From NCBI GenBank assembly GCA_038116945.1, contig JAYOEY010000014.1, positions 25,509 through 89,508 on the forward strand: 64,000 nt of DNA, given 5' to 3'. The stretch's first letter is position 1, and each line of letters opens with the position of its first letter. The position numbers and the translations under genes are program-made. Below are positions 11,622-20,908 of the stretch, piece after piece. The notes beneath the pieces were generated by a model, which was not told the DNA's origin, did not search any database, and was given only the letters and a program-made list of their open reading frames with translations. This stretch comes from JAYOEY01 sp038116945 (GTDB taxonomy: Bacteria > Pseudomonadota > Alphaproteobacteria > MPNO01 > UBA2964).

Positions 11622-12458
11622 TCAGGGACGGGCGTTCCGGACGCCATCGGCCAGTTCCGACACGAATCCTAGCACGGATTCGACCAGATCGGGAGTAGGA
11701 GGCGATTCGCCCGCCTTTCGGGCAATAATTTCGACAATCGCCGACCCGACGACAGCGGCATCCGCGATTCGGGCGATGCCTGCCGCCTGTTCGGGAGTCC
11801 TGATGCCGAAGCCGACGGCGACCGGAAGCGGCGTAAAGGACCTGATTCGGGCGATATCGGCCGCCACCATGTCGGCGGCGGCGGATCGGGTCCCGGTGAT
11901 GCCCGTGATCGATACGTGGTAGACGAAGCCGCTGGCGGTCTCGACCAGGGCCGGAAGACGCGCCGCATCGCTGGTCGGCGCCGTCAGCTTGACCAGATCG
12001 ATCCCTGCGCCCGAGGCGGGAATGCGCAGCTCCGCGTCCTCTTCGGGCGGCAGATCGACCACGATCAACCCGTCCACCCCGGCGGCTGCGGCTTCTTCGA
12101 CAAAACGGTCGACCCCGTAAATATAGATCGGGTTGAAATACCCCATCAGGATGAGCGGCGTATCGTCGTCGACCGTGTCGCGGAATCCTGCGACCATTTC
12201 CAGCGTTCGGGCGAGCGTCTGTCCCGCCTTGAGCGCACGCAGCGACGATGCCTGAATCGCCGGCCCGTCGGCCATCGGATCGCTGAAGGGAATTCCGAGT
12301 TCGATCAGGTCGGCACCGGCGGCGGGAAGACCGGCCAGAATCGTTTCGGACGTCCGGCGGTCGGGATCGCCCGCGGTGACGAACGTGACCAGCCCGGCGC
12401 GGCCTTCGGCCTGCAGTGCGGCGAACCGGTCGCGGATGCGTCCCGCTCGCCGGCTCAC
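11622..12458 (-). CDS. trpA: Tryptophan synthase alpha subunit
   Basis: Cleaves indole-3-glycerol phosphate to indole and glyceraldehyde-3-phosphate and channels indole to TrpB. Seen: LIELGIPFSDPMADGP at residues 51-66, including Glu53 and Asp64, equivalent to the catalytic Glu49 and Asp60 of E. coli. TIM-barrel protein of normal length (278 aa). Overlaps trpB by four bases, consistent with stoichiometric translation of the alpha2beta2 complex. Confidence 0.97.
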   Translation of the reverse strand: MSRRAGRIRDRFAALQAEGRAGLVTFVTAGDPDRRTSETILAGLPAAGADLIELGIPFSDPMADGPAIQASSLRALKAGQTLARTLEMVAGFRDTVDDDTPLILMGYFNPIYIYGVDRFVEEAAAAGVDGLIVVDLPPEEDAELRIPASGAGIDLVKLTAPTSDAARLPALVETASGFVYHVSITGITGTRSAAADMVAADIARIRSFTPLPVAVGFGIRTPEQAAGIARIADAAVVGSAIVEIIARKAGESPPTPDLVESVLGFVSELADGVRNARP

Positions 12459-13690
12459 AGAGTCACCCCCAGCGCATCGGCGATGGTGAACACGTCCTTA
12501 TCGCCGCGGCCGCACATGTTCATGACCAGCAGGTGGTCTTTCGGCAAAGTCGGCGCGAGTTGCGTGACGTAGGCAAGCGCATGCGCCGGCTCGAGCGCGG
12601 GAATGATGCCCTCCAGACGCGTGCAGAGCTGGAACGCCGCCAGCGCCTCGTCGTCTGTCGCCGAAACGTACCGGACGCGCCCGGAATCGCGCAGCCACGC
12701 GTGTTCCGGCCCGATCCCGGGATAGTCGAGCCCGGCTGAAATCGAGTGAGCCTCGATGATCTGGCCATCCGCATCCTGCAGCAGATAGGTGCGGTTTCCG
12801 TGCAGGACTCCCGGCGCCCCGGCGGTCAGCGATGCCGCATGCTTGTCGGTATCGACCCCCAGGCCCGCCGCCTCGACCCCGTAGATCGAAACGCTGTCCT
12901 CGTCGAGAAATTCGTGGAACAGGCCCATGGCGTTGGAGCCGCCGCCAATACAGGCGACAAGGCTGTCGGGCAGCCGTCCCTCCGCCGCCGCCATCTGCTC
13001 GCGCACCTCGCGGCCGATCACCGACTGGAAATCGCGGACCATCGCAGGATACGGATGCGGGCCCGCGACCGTACCGATGATGTAGAACGTATCGTCGACG
13101 TTCGACACCCAGTCGCGCAGCGCCTCGTTCATGGCATCCTTGAGCGTCGCCGTTCCGGAATCGACCGGCACCACCTCGGCGCCAAGCAGCTTCATGCGGA
13201 ACACGTTGGGAGCCTGCCGCTCAATATCGGTGCGCCCCATATAGACGACGCATTGCAGCCCGAACCTGGCGCATACGGTCGCCGTTGCCACGCCGTGCTG
13301 GCCGGCCCCGGTCTCGGCGATGATCCGTTTCTTGCCCATCCGGCGGGCCAGCAGGATCTGACCCATCGTATTGTTGATCTTGTGCGCGCCGGTGTGATTG
13401 AGCTCGTCGCGCTTGAAATAGATCTTCGCGCCGCCCAGATGTTCGGTCAGCCGTTCAGCGTGGTAAAGCGGGCTGGGCCGGCCGACATAATGGGCGAGGA
13501 ATTCATCGAGCTCGGCCTGGAAGGACGGATCGGCGCGCGCCGCATCGTACGCCTTCTCCACCTGCAGGATCAGCGGCATCAGCGTTTCGGCGACGTAGCG
13601 GCCGCCGTAAATCCCGAAATGCCCGCGATCGTCTGGCAAAGCGCGGTAGCTGTTGGGCTTGTCTGTTTCAGTCGGGATGCTGTCAGTCAT
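12455..13690 (-). CDS. trpB: Tryptophan synthase beta subunit
   Basis: PLP enzyme that condenses indole with serine to make tryptophan. Seen: PLP lysine in HTGAHKINNT (Lys104), the AETGAGQHG loop and the phosphate-binding GGGSNA motif. 411 aa is typical of TrpB1. The stop overlaps the trpA start by four bases. It is separated from trpF by 51 bases, within the same minus-strand operon. Confidence 0.98.
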   Translation of the reverse strand: MTDSIPTETDKPNSYRALPDDRGHFGIYGGRYVAETLMPLILQVEKAYDAARADPSFQAELDEFLAHYVGRPSPLYHAERLTEHLGGAKIYFKRDELNHTGAHKINNTMGQILLARRMGKKRIIAETGAGQHGVATATVCARFGLQCVVYMGRTDIERQAPNVFRMKLLGAEVVPVDSGTATLKDAMNEALRDWVSNVDDTFYIIGTVAGPHPYPAMVRDFQSVIGREVREQMAAAEGRLPDSLVACIGGGSNAMGLFHEFLDEDSVSIYGVEAAGLGVDTDKHAASLTAGAPGVLHGNRTYLLQDADGQIIEAHSISAGLDYPGIGPEHAWLRDSGRVRYVSATDDEALAAFQLCTRLEGIIPALEPAHALAYVTQLAPTLPKDHLLVMNMCGRGDKDVFTIADALGVTL

Positions 13691-13741
13691 GATCTAGCCG
13701 GTCGATAAGGCGGCGGAGTTTATAGGCACGCACGCCCCCTG

Positions 13742-14422
13742 TCAGCCGTCTTGCGGTCCCACGGACGCCGCGGCAACCGCCTTCAGGAAATCCCTGATCT
13801 TGCCGACGTCCTTGACGCCGGGCGCGCTTTCGACGCCGGAAGATACATCGACGGCCCTCGCGCCGGTTCGCGCGATCGCTTCTCCGACATTGCCCGCGTC
13901 GAGCCCGCCCGACAGCATCCATGGGAGCGGCCAGTCGTAACCCGCGATCAGGTCCCAGTCGAAGGAAAGCGCGTTGCCGCCGGGAAGCGCGCCCTTCATG
14001 CCGGGCGGCGCCTTGGCGTCGAACAGCAGCCGGTCCGCAACGCCGAAATACGCTTCGGCGGACGCAACATCGTCCGCGCCGGCGATCTTGATCGCCTTGA
14101 ACACCGGGCGACCTGTCCGCCGTCTGATCTCCGCAACCCGGTCCGGCGTCTCGCTGCCGTGGAGCTGAAGAAAATCGAGCGGCGCCTTGCCGACAATCGA
14201 ATCCAGCGTTCCATCGTCCGTATCGACAAACAGCCCGACCTTCAGCACCCCCGCCGGAACGGGCGCGCAGAGCGCGGCGGCCTGTTCAGCGGAAACCGCG
14301 CGCGGCGATGGCGGGTAGAAAACCAACCCGACATAGGACGCGCCGCCCTCGATGGCGGACTGCATCGCTTCGGCGCTGTTGATGCCGCAGATCTTGGCTT
14401 CGACGGGCATCGTCCAGATCAC
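13742..14422 (-). CDS. trpF: Phosphoribosylanthranilate isomerase
   Basis: Isomerizes N-(5-phosphoribosyl)anthranilate to CdRP, the third step of tryptophan synthesis. Seen: the N-terminal KICGI motif with the catalytic cysteine, YVGLVFYPPSPR, and GGLDAGNV near the C terminus. The start used is GTG 14422, which overlaps the pyrF stop (GTGA); an ATG four codons later (14410) is an equally good alternative, since the family often starts just before the KICG motif. 226 aa. Confidence 0.95.
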   Translation of the reverse strand: MIWTMPVEAKICGINSAEAMQSAIEGGASYVGLVFYPPSPRAVSAEQAAALCAPVPAGVLKVGLFVDTDDGTLDSIVGKAPLDFLQLHGSETPDRVAEIRRRTGRPVFKAIKIAGADDVASAEAYFGVADRLLFDAKAPPGMKGALPGGNALSFDWDLIAGYDWPLPWMLSGGLDAGNVGEAIARTGARAVDVSSGVESAPGVKDVGKIRDFLKAVAAASVGPQDG

Positions 14423-15144
14423 ACGCCGGCAGCGATTTCGTCGGCGATGCGCTTCGCGGCATCGGCCGGACTGTCCGCCCGCGTGATCGGCCGGCCGATG
14501 ACCAGATAGTCCGCGCCGTCCCGCACCGCTTCAGCCGGGGTCATGACACGGACCTGATCGTCGGTCGATGCCCAGACCGGACGCACACCCGGAACGACCA
14601 GCAGGCAATCGCCGCCAAGCGCCGACCGCAGCGCCGCGACCTCGCGCGGCGAGGCGACAAGCCCGTCGGCCCCGGCATCGCGCGCGACCGCACCCAGCCT
14701 GAGCACCTGTTCGGCTGCGGGCCCGGCCTGCCCGACGGCGGCCAGATCGTCGTCGCCGAGACTGGTCAGAACGGTAACGGCGACGATCTTCGGACCGGTG
14801 TCGCCGCGCGCCTCTGCCGCGGCGCGGACCATTGCAGGCCCTCCGGAAGCATGGATGGTCAGCATGAAGCAGTCGAGCCCGGCCGCGGCGCGAACGGCGC
14901 CGGCGACCGTGTTGGGGATGTCGTGGAACTTGAGATCGAGAAAAATCTTCTGGCCGGTCGCCGCGATGCGCCGTACGCCTTCCGGCCCCTGGGAGGTAAA
15001 AAATTCCTTGCCAAGCTTCACGCCGCCGACGGCGCCGGCAAGAGAATCGGAAAAAGCCAGCGCTTCGTCGAGAACCGGCGTGTCGATGGCGCAAAGAATT
15101 CGGCTGGAGGGGGTCACGGTCGACCTCGCTGCGGTGATTTTCAA
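14419..15144 (-). CDS. pyrF: Orotidine 5'-phosphate decarboxylase
   Basis: Last step of UMP synthesis. Seen: catalytic signature LDLKFHDIPNT (Lys and Asp network), ILCAIDTP near the N terminus and the phosphate-binding VVPGVRP. 241 aa, normal for the bacterial type. Lies between lapA and trpF in the operon and overlaps trpF by four bases, a position commonly found for pyrF in Rhodospirillales-like genomes. Confidence 0.96.
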   Translation of the reverse strand: MKITAARSTVTPSSRILCAIDTPVLDEALAFSDSLAGAVGGVKLGKEFFTSQGPEGVRRIAATGQKIFLDLKFHDIPNTVAGAVRAAAGLDCFMLTIHASGGPAMVRAAAEARGDTGPKIVAVTVLTSLGDDDLAAVGQAGPAAEQVLRLGAVARDAGADGLVASPREVAALRSALGGDCLLVVPGVRPVWASTDDQVRVMTPAEAVRDGADYLVIGRPITRADSPADAAKRIADEIAAGV

Positions 15145-15184
15145 ATGGCCGCCCTATATAGGGCGCGGCCACGCGACAGGCAAA

Positions 15185-15508
15185 TCAGCGACCGTTGGAA
15201 AAGTCGGTTCGGGCGGGCAGGCCGACGGTGGGAGCGTCCGGATGGTCCGAACCGGCGCGTACCGCCCGTTCGGCCCGGCGCTCGCTGGAACGAACCCGCA
15301 TTCTGAGCCGCTGGCGCGAAAATACCGCAAATCCGGTCCCGATCAGCAGCCCGACGGCAAAAGCCCCCAGAATTCCGGCAAACAGCGGAACGGATGCCGT
15401 AAACGGCAACGGCCAGAGATTGAGCGTCACCGTTTCGCGGTTGGCGACGGCGAACGTAACGAACAGGATGATGAACGACGCGAGGACGATCCGGATCAGG
15501 GTTCGCAT
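15185..15508 (-). CDS. LapA domain (DUF1049) inner-membrane protein
   Basis: A 107-aa protein with two hydrophobic segments, about residues 4-22 (IRIVLASFIILFVTFAVAN) and 41-63 (VPLFAGILGAFAVGLLIGT), followed by a basic, arginine-rich cytoplasmic tail. This is the layout of the LapA/DUF1049 family, related to LapA/YciS of E. coli, which takes part in LPS assembly control. In alphaproteobacteria it regularly follows ihfB, as here. The exact role in this organism is unknown. Confidence 0.8.
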   Translation of the reverse strand: MRTLIRIVLASFIILFVTFAVANRETVTLNLWPLPFTASVPLFAGILGAFAVGLLIGTGFAVFSRQRLRMRVRSSERRAERAVRAGSDHPDAPTVGLPARTDFSNGR

Positions 15509-15535
15509 TTCAGCCGTCCCCGCGAAGGCGCCCGG

Positions 15536-15823
15536 TCAGGCGTCCGACGTATTCAGCCGAACGCGCAGGTCCTTGCCCACCTTGAAGAACGGCACGGACT
15601 TGCGATCAACATGCACCGTTTCGCCGGTCCGGGGATTACGGCCCGCCCGTTCGTCGCGATTCTTGACGGAGAATGCACCGAAGCCCCGCAATTCGACCCT
15701 GTCGCCATTGGACAACGCGCCGGAAATTTCTTCGAAAATCGTCGACACGATGCGTTCGACATCGCGCTGATAGAGATGCGGATTCTTTTCGGCAAGCCGC
15801 AGTATCAATTCTGATTTTGTCAT
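15536..15823 (-). CDS. ihfB: Integration host factor subunit beta
   Basis: DNA-bending HU-family protein; with IhfA it bends DNA about 160 degrees at sigma-54 promoters, origins and recombination sites. Seen: GFGAFSVKNR and the beta-arm tip RNPRTGE. The frame is open from 15865, but ATG 15823 has a strong AAGGAGG ten bases upstream and yields the canonical N terminus MTKSELILRLA (95 aa). Downstream of sppA and rpsA in the operon. Confidence 0.95.
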   Translation of the reverse strand: MTKSELILRLAEKNPHLYQRDVERIVSTIFEEISGALSNGDRVELRGFGAFSVKNRDERAGRNPRTGETVHVDRKSVPFFKVGKDLRVRLNTSDA

Positions 15824-15882
15824 ACCCACCCGCCTCCTTACGAACCGGCGCGCCCCCCGGCACACCTCAGTTCGAGGCCTTC

Positions 15883-16794
15883 TCAGCGCATTCGAGGGTG
15901 CCAGACCGACACCAGCCCGTCAAGTGTAAGTCGTTCAGAAAACGCCGTTTTTCCAATCAGGCTGGAGGCATAGTCAAACCACGATTCAACTTCTCTGCCG
16001 AACTTCACGTCGCGTACCGGGAGACCGGCGGCGACCTTTCGTTCCTTTTCAAGCCAGGAGCGTCCCTCGTCCTCTCCCCCGATCGCATCGACCAGCCCGT
16101 TCCTGACCGCCATCTGGCCGGTGAATATGCGCCCGTCCGCCAGCGCCTTCGCCCTGGCGCGATCCATTTTTCGGCCATCGACGACCATGGTCAGGAACAT
16201 TTCCTGCATGTCGTTGACCAGCGACTGCGTGGCGGCGCGCACGGCCGGGGTCATTTTGGTCACCGGCGATGGCTCGGCCTTGAACGGGCCGCTTCTCACG
16301 GTCTCGACGGAGACCCCGAGTTTGCCGAGAAGGTCGGTAAATTCCGCCGTCTGGAACAGAACGCCGATCGATCCGGTTATGGTGCCGCGCTGGGCATAGA
16401 TACGATGGGCCGCCAACGCGACCATGTAACCGGCCGAGGTCGCAAGGTCGTCCATGACGGCCACCACCGGCTTCCTGGCGGCGACTTCGCGGATCGCGCG
16501 GTGCAGGGTTTCCCCGCCGACGACCGTACCGCCAGGAGTATTGATCCGTACGATCAGAGCCTTGACCCGGTCGTCGTCGCGGAGTTTTTCAATGGCGGCA
16601 AGCTGATCCGTATCGAGACGGACGATGCCTTCGATCGAAAGCCGGGCGATCCTGTCGCGGGTATCGACGCCGGCGAACCGACCGACGGCGACCGCAACCG
16701 CGGCGACGCCGAGCAGAATGGCGACGCCGCGCCACCACCCCAATCGGCGTTTCAGACGGCGGCGGTCAACCAGATAATCAGCATCAAGCGCCAC
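15883..16794 (-). CDS. sppA: Signal peptide peptidase SppA (short, 36K type)
   Basis: Membrane-anchored serine protease that degrades signal peptides left in the membrane. Seen: an N-terminal membrane segment (about residues 23-39), the catalytic Ser120 in DDLATSAGYM and general-base Lys172 in SGPFKAEPSP, plus INTPGGTVVGGE. At 303 aa it is the short single-domain form. It lies between rpsA and ihfB, which are often direct neighbours in alphaproteobacteria but not infrequently separated by sppA. Confidence 0.93.
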   Translation of the reverse strand: MALDADYLVDRRRLKRRLGWWRGVAILLGVAAVAVAVGRFAGVDTRDRIARLSIEGIVRLDTDQLAAIEKLRDDDRVKALIVRINTPGGTVVGGETLHRAIREVAARKPVVAVMDDLATSAGYMVALAAHRIYAQRGTITGSIGVLFQTAEFTDLLGKLGVSVETVRSGPFKAEPSPVTKMTPAVRAATQSLVNDMQEMFLTMVVDGRKMDRARAKALADGRIFTGQMAVRNGLVDAIGGEDEGRSWLEKERKVAAGLPVRDVKFGREVESWFDYASSLIGKTAFSERLTLDGLVSVWHPRMR

Positions 16795-16849
16795 GTCGCC
16801 GTCCTCCTGCCACCCTCAGGATCGAACCGGAAAGTCGGCGGGCGCCCGA

Positions 16850-18607
16850 TCAGGAGCCCGCGTCTTCGTCCTTGCCGTCTTCGCCGGACGCCGTGTCGCC
16901 CTCGGCCCGGCGCATGGCCGCACCAAGGATATCGCCAAGGCTGGCCCCGGAGTCGCTCGAGCCGTAATTCTCCATCGCCGTTTTCTCCTCGGCGATTTCG
17001 TGAGCCTTGATCGACAGCGTCAATTTGTGTTCGCGACGATCGACATTGGTGATTACCGCATCGACGCGGTCGCCAACGGCAAACCGGTCGGGGCGCTGCT
17101 CGCTGCGTTCGCGCGACAGGTCGCCGCGCCGGATAAAGCCGGGGAGCGAACCGGCGACCGTGACCTCGAGTCCGTTATCGACCACTGCAGAAACGGTGCA
17201 GGTTACGACCTCGCCCTTTTTCACCTCGTCGCCCGCCGCCTGGAACGGATCTTCGGACAATTGCTTGACGCCAAGGCTGATGCGTTCTTTTTCGATATCG
17301 ACGTCGAGGACCTTCGCCTTGACCATATCGCCTTTCTTGTATTCCTGGATCGCATCTTCCCCGGACTTGTCCCACGACAGGTCGGAGAGATGGATCATGC
17401 CGTCGATTTCGCCGTCGAGGCCGATGAACAGGCCGAACTCGGTGATGTTGCGCACCTCTCCCTCGACTTCGGTTCCGGTCGGGAAGCGGCCCTGGAAATC
17501 GACCCACGGGTTTTCCTGGGTCTGCTTTATGCCGAGCGAAATGCGCCGTTTGACGGGATCGACGTCGAGTACCATGACGTCGACTTCCTGGCTGGTAGAA
17601 ATGATCTTGCCGGGATGGATGTTTTTCTTGGTCCAGCTCATTTCGGATACGTGCACCAGACCTTCAATGCCGGGCTCCAGCTCGACGAAGGCGCCGTAAT
17701 CGGTAATGTTGCTGACCCGACCGGTATAGCGTGCGCCAATCGGGTACTTGGCCTCGACGCCATCCCACGGATCGGCCTCAAGCTGCTTCATTCCGAGCGA
17801 AATTCTCTGCGTATCCGAATTGAAGCGGATGACCTGGACATTGACCGTCTGGCCGACCGTCAGAACCTCGCTGGGATGATTGATCCGCCGCCACGCGATG
17901 TCGGTGACGTGGAGCAGCCCGTCGACGCCGCCCAGATCCACAAAGGCGCCGTAATCGGTCAGATTCTTGACGATCCCCTCGATGACCTGACCTTCGGCAA
18001 GGCCGGAAAGAAGCTCGCTGCGCTGTTCGGCGCGCGATTCTTCGAGAACCGCGCGGCGCGATACGACGATATTGCCGCGACGGCGATCCATCTTGAGGAT
18101 CTGGAAAGGCTGCGGCGTGCCCATCAGCGGCGTCACATCGCGCACCGGCCGGACATCGACCTGGCTGCCGGGAAGGAACGCCACCGCGCCGGACAGGTCG
18201 ACCGTAAAGCCGCCCTTGACGCGGCCGAAAATCGATCCGGTAACCCGTTCGGTGTTATTGAACGCCTGTTCCAGCATGGTCCAGGCCTCCTCGCGTCTCG
18301 CCTTCTCGCGCGACAGAACGGCCTCGCCCTGACGGTCTTCCAGGCGTTCCAGATAGACGTCCACAATGTCGCCCGGCGCGACCCTGGCTTCTCCCTCGGA
18401 GATGCCGAATTCCCTCAGCGGAATGCGGCCTTCGGATTTCAGCCCGACATCGATCAGTACGGCGTCGCCGTCGATCGAAATTATCGTGCCCTTAACAACC
18501 GATCCCTCGGACAGCTCGCCCTCTCCGAAGGTTTCCTCCAGCATCGCCGCGAAGGTTTCATCGTCAATCGCGGCGTCGTCGCCGGTCTGCGCCATATCTG
18601 TCGCCAT
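16850..18607 (-). CDS. rpsA: 30S ribosomal protein S1
   Basis: RNA-binding ribosomal protein needed for initiation on most mRNAs. Six S1 (OB-fold) repeats span roughly residues 35-540, with recurring signatures such as DYGAFVDLGGVDGLLHVTD and DYGAFVELEPGIEGLVHVSE. 585 aa, slightly longer than E. coli S1, with an acidic low-complexity C terminus. An AAGAGG sequence precedes ATG 18607. Third gene of the operon after aroA and cmk, an arrangement conserved across proteobacteria. Confidence 0.97.
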   Translation of the reverse strand: MATDMAQTGDDAAIDDETFAAMLEETFGEGELSEGSVVKGTIISIDGDAVLIDVGLKSEGRIPLREFGISEGEARVAPGDIVDVYLERLEDRQGEAVLSREKARREEAWTMLEQAFNNTERVTGSIFGRVKGGFTVDLSGAVAFLPGSQVDVRPVRDVTPLMGTPQPFQILKMDRRRGNIVVSRRAVLEESRAEQRSELLSGLAEGQVIEGIVKNLTDYGAFVDLGGVDGLLHVTDIAWRRINHPSEVLTVGQTVNVQVIRFNSDTQRISLGMKQLEADPWDGVEAKYPIGARYTGRVSNITDYGAFVELEPGIEGLVHVSEMSWTKKNIHPGKIISTSQEVDVMVLDVDPVKRRISLGIKQTQENPWVDFQGRFPTGTEVEGEVRNITEFGLFIGLDGEIDGMIHLSDLSWDKSGEDAIQEYKKGDMVKAKVLDVDIEKERISLGVKQLSEDPFQAAGDEVKKGEVVTCTVSAVVDNGLEVTVAGSLPGFIRRGDLSRERSEQRPDRFAVGDRVDAVITNVDRREHKLTLSIKAHEIAEEKTAMENYGSSDSGASLGDILGAAMRRAEGDTASGEDGKDEDAGS

Positions 18608-18714
18608 AAAGTCAAATACCTCTTTTCCACGCAGCGCCGGAAAGTGCCGGCAGGCTGCTGACCCAGACCGTGCAGGGGCTGGCCCCCCATGGGCCGGTTC
18701 CCTACCCCGACAAC

Positions 18715-19410
18715 TTACGCCTGGGACATGTTCCGCGAACTAACGTAATCCAGCGCGGCAGCGAATGCGGTGTCGGCGTCCATTTCGGTCGTATCGAGAA
18801 CGAACGCGTCTTCCGCAGGCACCAGCGGCGCGACGCTGCGCGATCTGTCGCGTTCGTCACGCTCCCGCATTTCCTGCAGAACGCGCGCAGGTATAGCCGC
18901 AACACCCCGTTCCTGCAACTCTTTAACCCGCCTCTGCGCCCGGACGTCGACATCGGCATCCACGAAGATTTTTGCATCCGCGGCAGGACAGATCACGGTG
19001 CCGATATCGCGCCCGTCGAGTATCGCGCCGGGCTTTCCGCCGGGCGGCGCCGCGGCGAACCGGCGCTGAAGGTCGACCAGGGCTTCGCGGACCGCCGGTA
19101 TCGCCGCGACCCTGCTGGCGCCGTTTGCGACCTCGTCGGTGCGGAGCAGGGATTCCTCGATCGCGCCGGGATCCAGGGTCTTCGCCGCATCGACCGCCAA
19201 ACTCTCCGAAAATCCCGCGCCTCCGTGCGACTGCGAAACGGCATAGGCGACCGCGCGGTACAGAAGCCCGGTATCCAGATAGGCGAAACCCAGACGGGCG
19301 GCGAGCCTCCGGGCAAGAGTGCCCTTGCCGCTTGCCGCGGTTCCATCCACAGCGATCACGTAAGCGCCGGACACGGTCTCAGCCGCCGACTTTTTCGGAT
19401 ATGTCCGCAC
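18715..19410 (-). CDS. cmk: Cytidylate kinase
   Basis: Phosphorylates CMP and dCMP. Seen: P-loop GTAASGKGT at residues 23-31 and LDTGLLYRAVA. ATG 19410 gives 231 aa and a 32-base overlap with aroA; a GTG at 19374, five bases after the aroA stop, would remove the overlap and the twelve poorly conserved N-terminal residues, and may be the true start. Between aroA and rpsA as in many proteobacteria. Confidence 0.94.
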   Translation of the reverse strand: MRTYPKKSAAETVSGAYVIAVDGTAASGKGTLARRLAARLGFAYLDTGLLYRAVAYAVSQSHGGAGFSESLAVDAAKTLDPGAIEESLLRTDEVANGASRVAAIPAVREALVDLQRRFAAAPPGGKPGAILDGRDIGTVICPAADAKIFVDADVDVRAQRRVKELQERGVAAIPARVLQEMRERDERDRSRSVAPLVPAEDAFVLDTTEMDADTAFAAALDYVSSRNMSQA

Positions 19411-20713
19411 CGAGGCCGTTCATGAGATCGACAAAACCGGGAAAGCTCGTTCCGATATGCGCCCCATCGTCAATCGACACGGGTTCGGCGGCCGCGCTGC
19501 CCGCCACAATGAACGACATCGCGATGCGATGATCCATCCGCGCCTCGACCGTACCGCCCCCTCGTATCCTGCCGCCGGTGCCGACGACGATCAGATCGTC
19601 GCCCTCGATGGCGGCATCGACGCCGATCCGGGCGAGCCCGTCGCAGATCGCCGCCAGACGATCGCTTTCCTTGACCCGCAATTCGCCCAGCCCGCGCATC
19701 CGGGACGTCCCGCTGGCCGCCGCCGCCGCGACCGCCAAAACGGGATACTCGTCGATCATCGACGGCGCACGTTCCGCCGGCACATCGACCGCCCTGAGTT
19801 CGCATGAACGAACGATCAGGTCTGCGGCGGGTTCGCCCGCCTCCTCGCGCGGGTCCTCCATGACGATGTCGGCGCCCATCTCTTCGAGCGTCCGGAACAG
19901 ACCGGCGCGCAGAGGGTTGAGCCCGACTGCCGGGATCGAAATTTCAGCATCCCGCGAAATCAGGGCCGCGACCGCGGGAAAGGCTGCCGACGAGGGATCG
20001 CGCGGTACGGCGATTTTCCGCGGTTCGAGTTCGGGCTCTCCGGTCAGCACGATGCGCCGCCCGCCCCCCTCGAGTTCCTCCATGGTCAGAGACGCACCGA
20101 AATGGCGCAGCATCAGTTCGGTATGATCCCGGCTCGGCCGCGTTTCGATGACGCTGGTTTCACCGGGTGTATTGAGACCGGCGAGCAGGACGGCCGATTT
20201 GACCTGGGCGGAGGGAACCGGCAACCGGTATTCGATGGGAAGGGGATTTCGCGCGCCGATCACACAAAGCGGCATACGGCCGCCGTCGCGCGCAATGACC
20301 TGGGCGCCCATCTGCCGGACCGGATCGGCGATCCGCTCCATCGGCCGATTGCGAAGCGACGCATCGCCGGTGAAATGCGCGGTCATGGCATGAGTCGCCA
20401 CCAGCCCCATCAGAAGGCGCGCTCCGGTTCCTGAATTTCCAAGATCGAGCACATCCGCCGGTTCGCCGAGCCCGCCGATGCCGACGCCATGGACGCGCCA
20501 CACGCCATCGTCGTCGCGCACGCTGCGGACACCCATTTTTTCAAGCGCCGCCGCGGTCCGCATCACATCGTCGCCGTCGAGCAGGCCCCGGATCTCGGTT
20601 TCTCCCGCAGCCAGCGCGCCGATCATGAGCGCGCGGTGCGAAATCGATTTGTCGCCCGGCACATCCGCCCTGCCTTTCAGGGTCCTGACGGGAGCGGAAA
20701 TCAACTTCGTCAT
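19379..20713 (-). CDS. aroA: 3-phosphoshikimate 1-carboxyvinyltransferase (EPSP synthase)
   Basis: Sixth step of the shikimate pathway. Seen: DKSISHRALM with Lys22 near the N terminus, LGNSGTGARLLMGL, and SSAAFPAVAAL. 444 aa. The motif spacing around residue 95 (GNSGTGAR, with Ala rather than the Gly-Thr-Thr pattern of plant-type enzymes) resembles class II bacterial enzymes, but class assignment by eye is uncertain. First gene of the long minus-strand operon; divergent from the zinc-ribbon gene at 20909. Confidence 0.96.
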   Translation of the reverse strand: MTKLISAPVRTLKGRADVPGDKSISHRALMIGALAAGETEIRGLLDGDDVMRTAAALEKMGVRSVRDDDGVWRVHGVGIGGLGEPADVLDLGNSGTGARLLMGLVATHAMTAHFTGDASLRNRPMERIADPVRQMGAQVIARDGGRMPLCVIGARNPLPIEYRLPVPSAQVKSAVLLAGLNTPGETSVIETRPSRDHTELMLRHFGASLTMEELEGGGRRIVLTGEPELEPRKIAVPRDPSSAAFPAVAALISRDAEISIPAVGLNPLRAGLFRTLEEMGADIVMEDPREEAGEPAADLIVRSCELRAVDVPAERAPSMIDEYPVLAVAAAAASGTSRMRGLGELRVKESDRLAAICDGLARIGVDAAIEGDDLIVVGTGGRIRGGGTVEARMDHRIAMSFIVAGSAAAEPVSIDDGAHIGTSFPGFVDLMNGLGADISEKVGG

Positions 20714-20908
20714 CGAACATTCCTTGTCTTTTCCGCCGTGCGGCGCAATCCGCGCGGCCGCCCGGCCGGGGCGTCGTCTCTACCATATCCCGATCGGGTT
20801 GCGGTAGCGCGTTTGCGGGGTTTAAACGAACCGTAATTTTGTTTTTGACAGTATTTGCCGATCATGGCATTGGCAGTACCGCTGTGGGCCTCGAAAAAGG
20901 AGAATGAA

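Noticed and set aside
20845..20873. TTGACA as promoter of the zinc-ribbon gene
   Set aside because: The -35 is perfect, but the best -10 at proper spacing (CATTGG) is too poor to list as a promoter.
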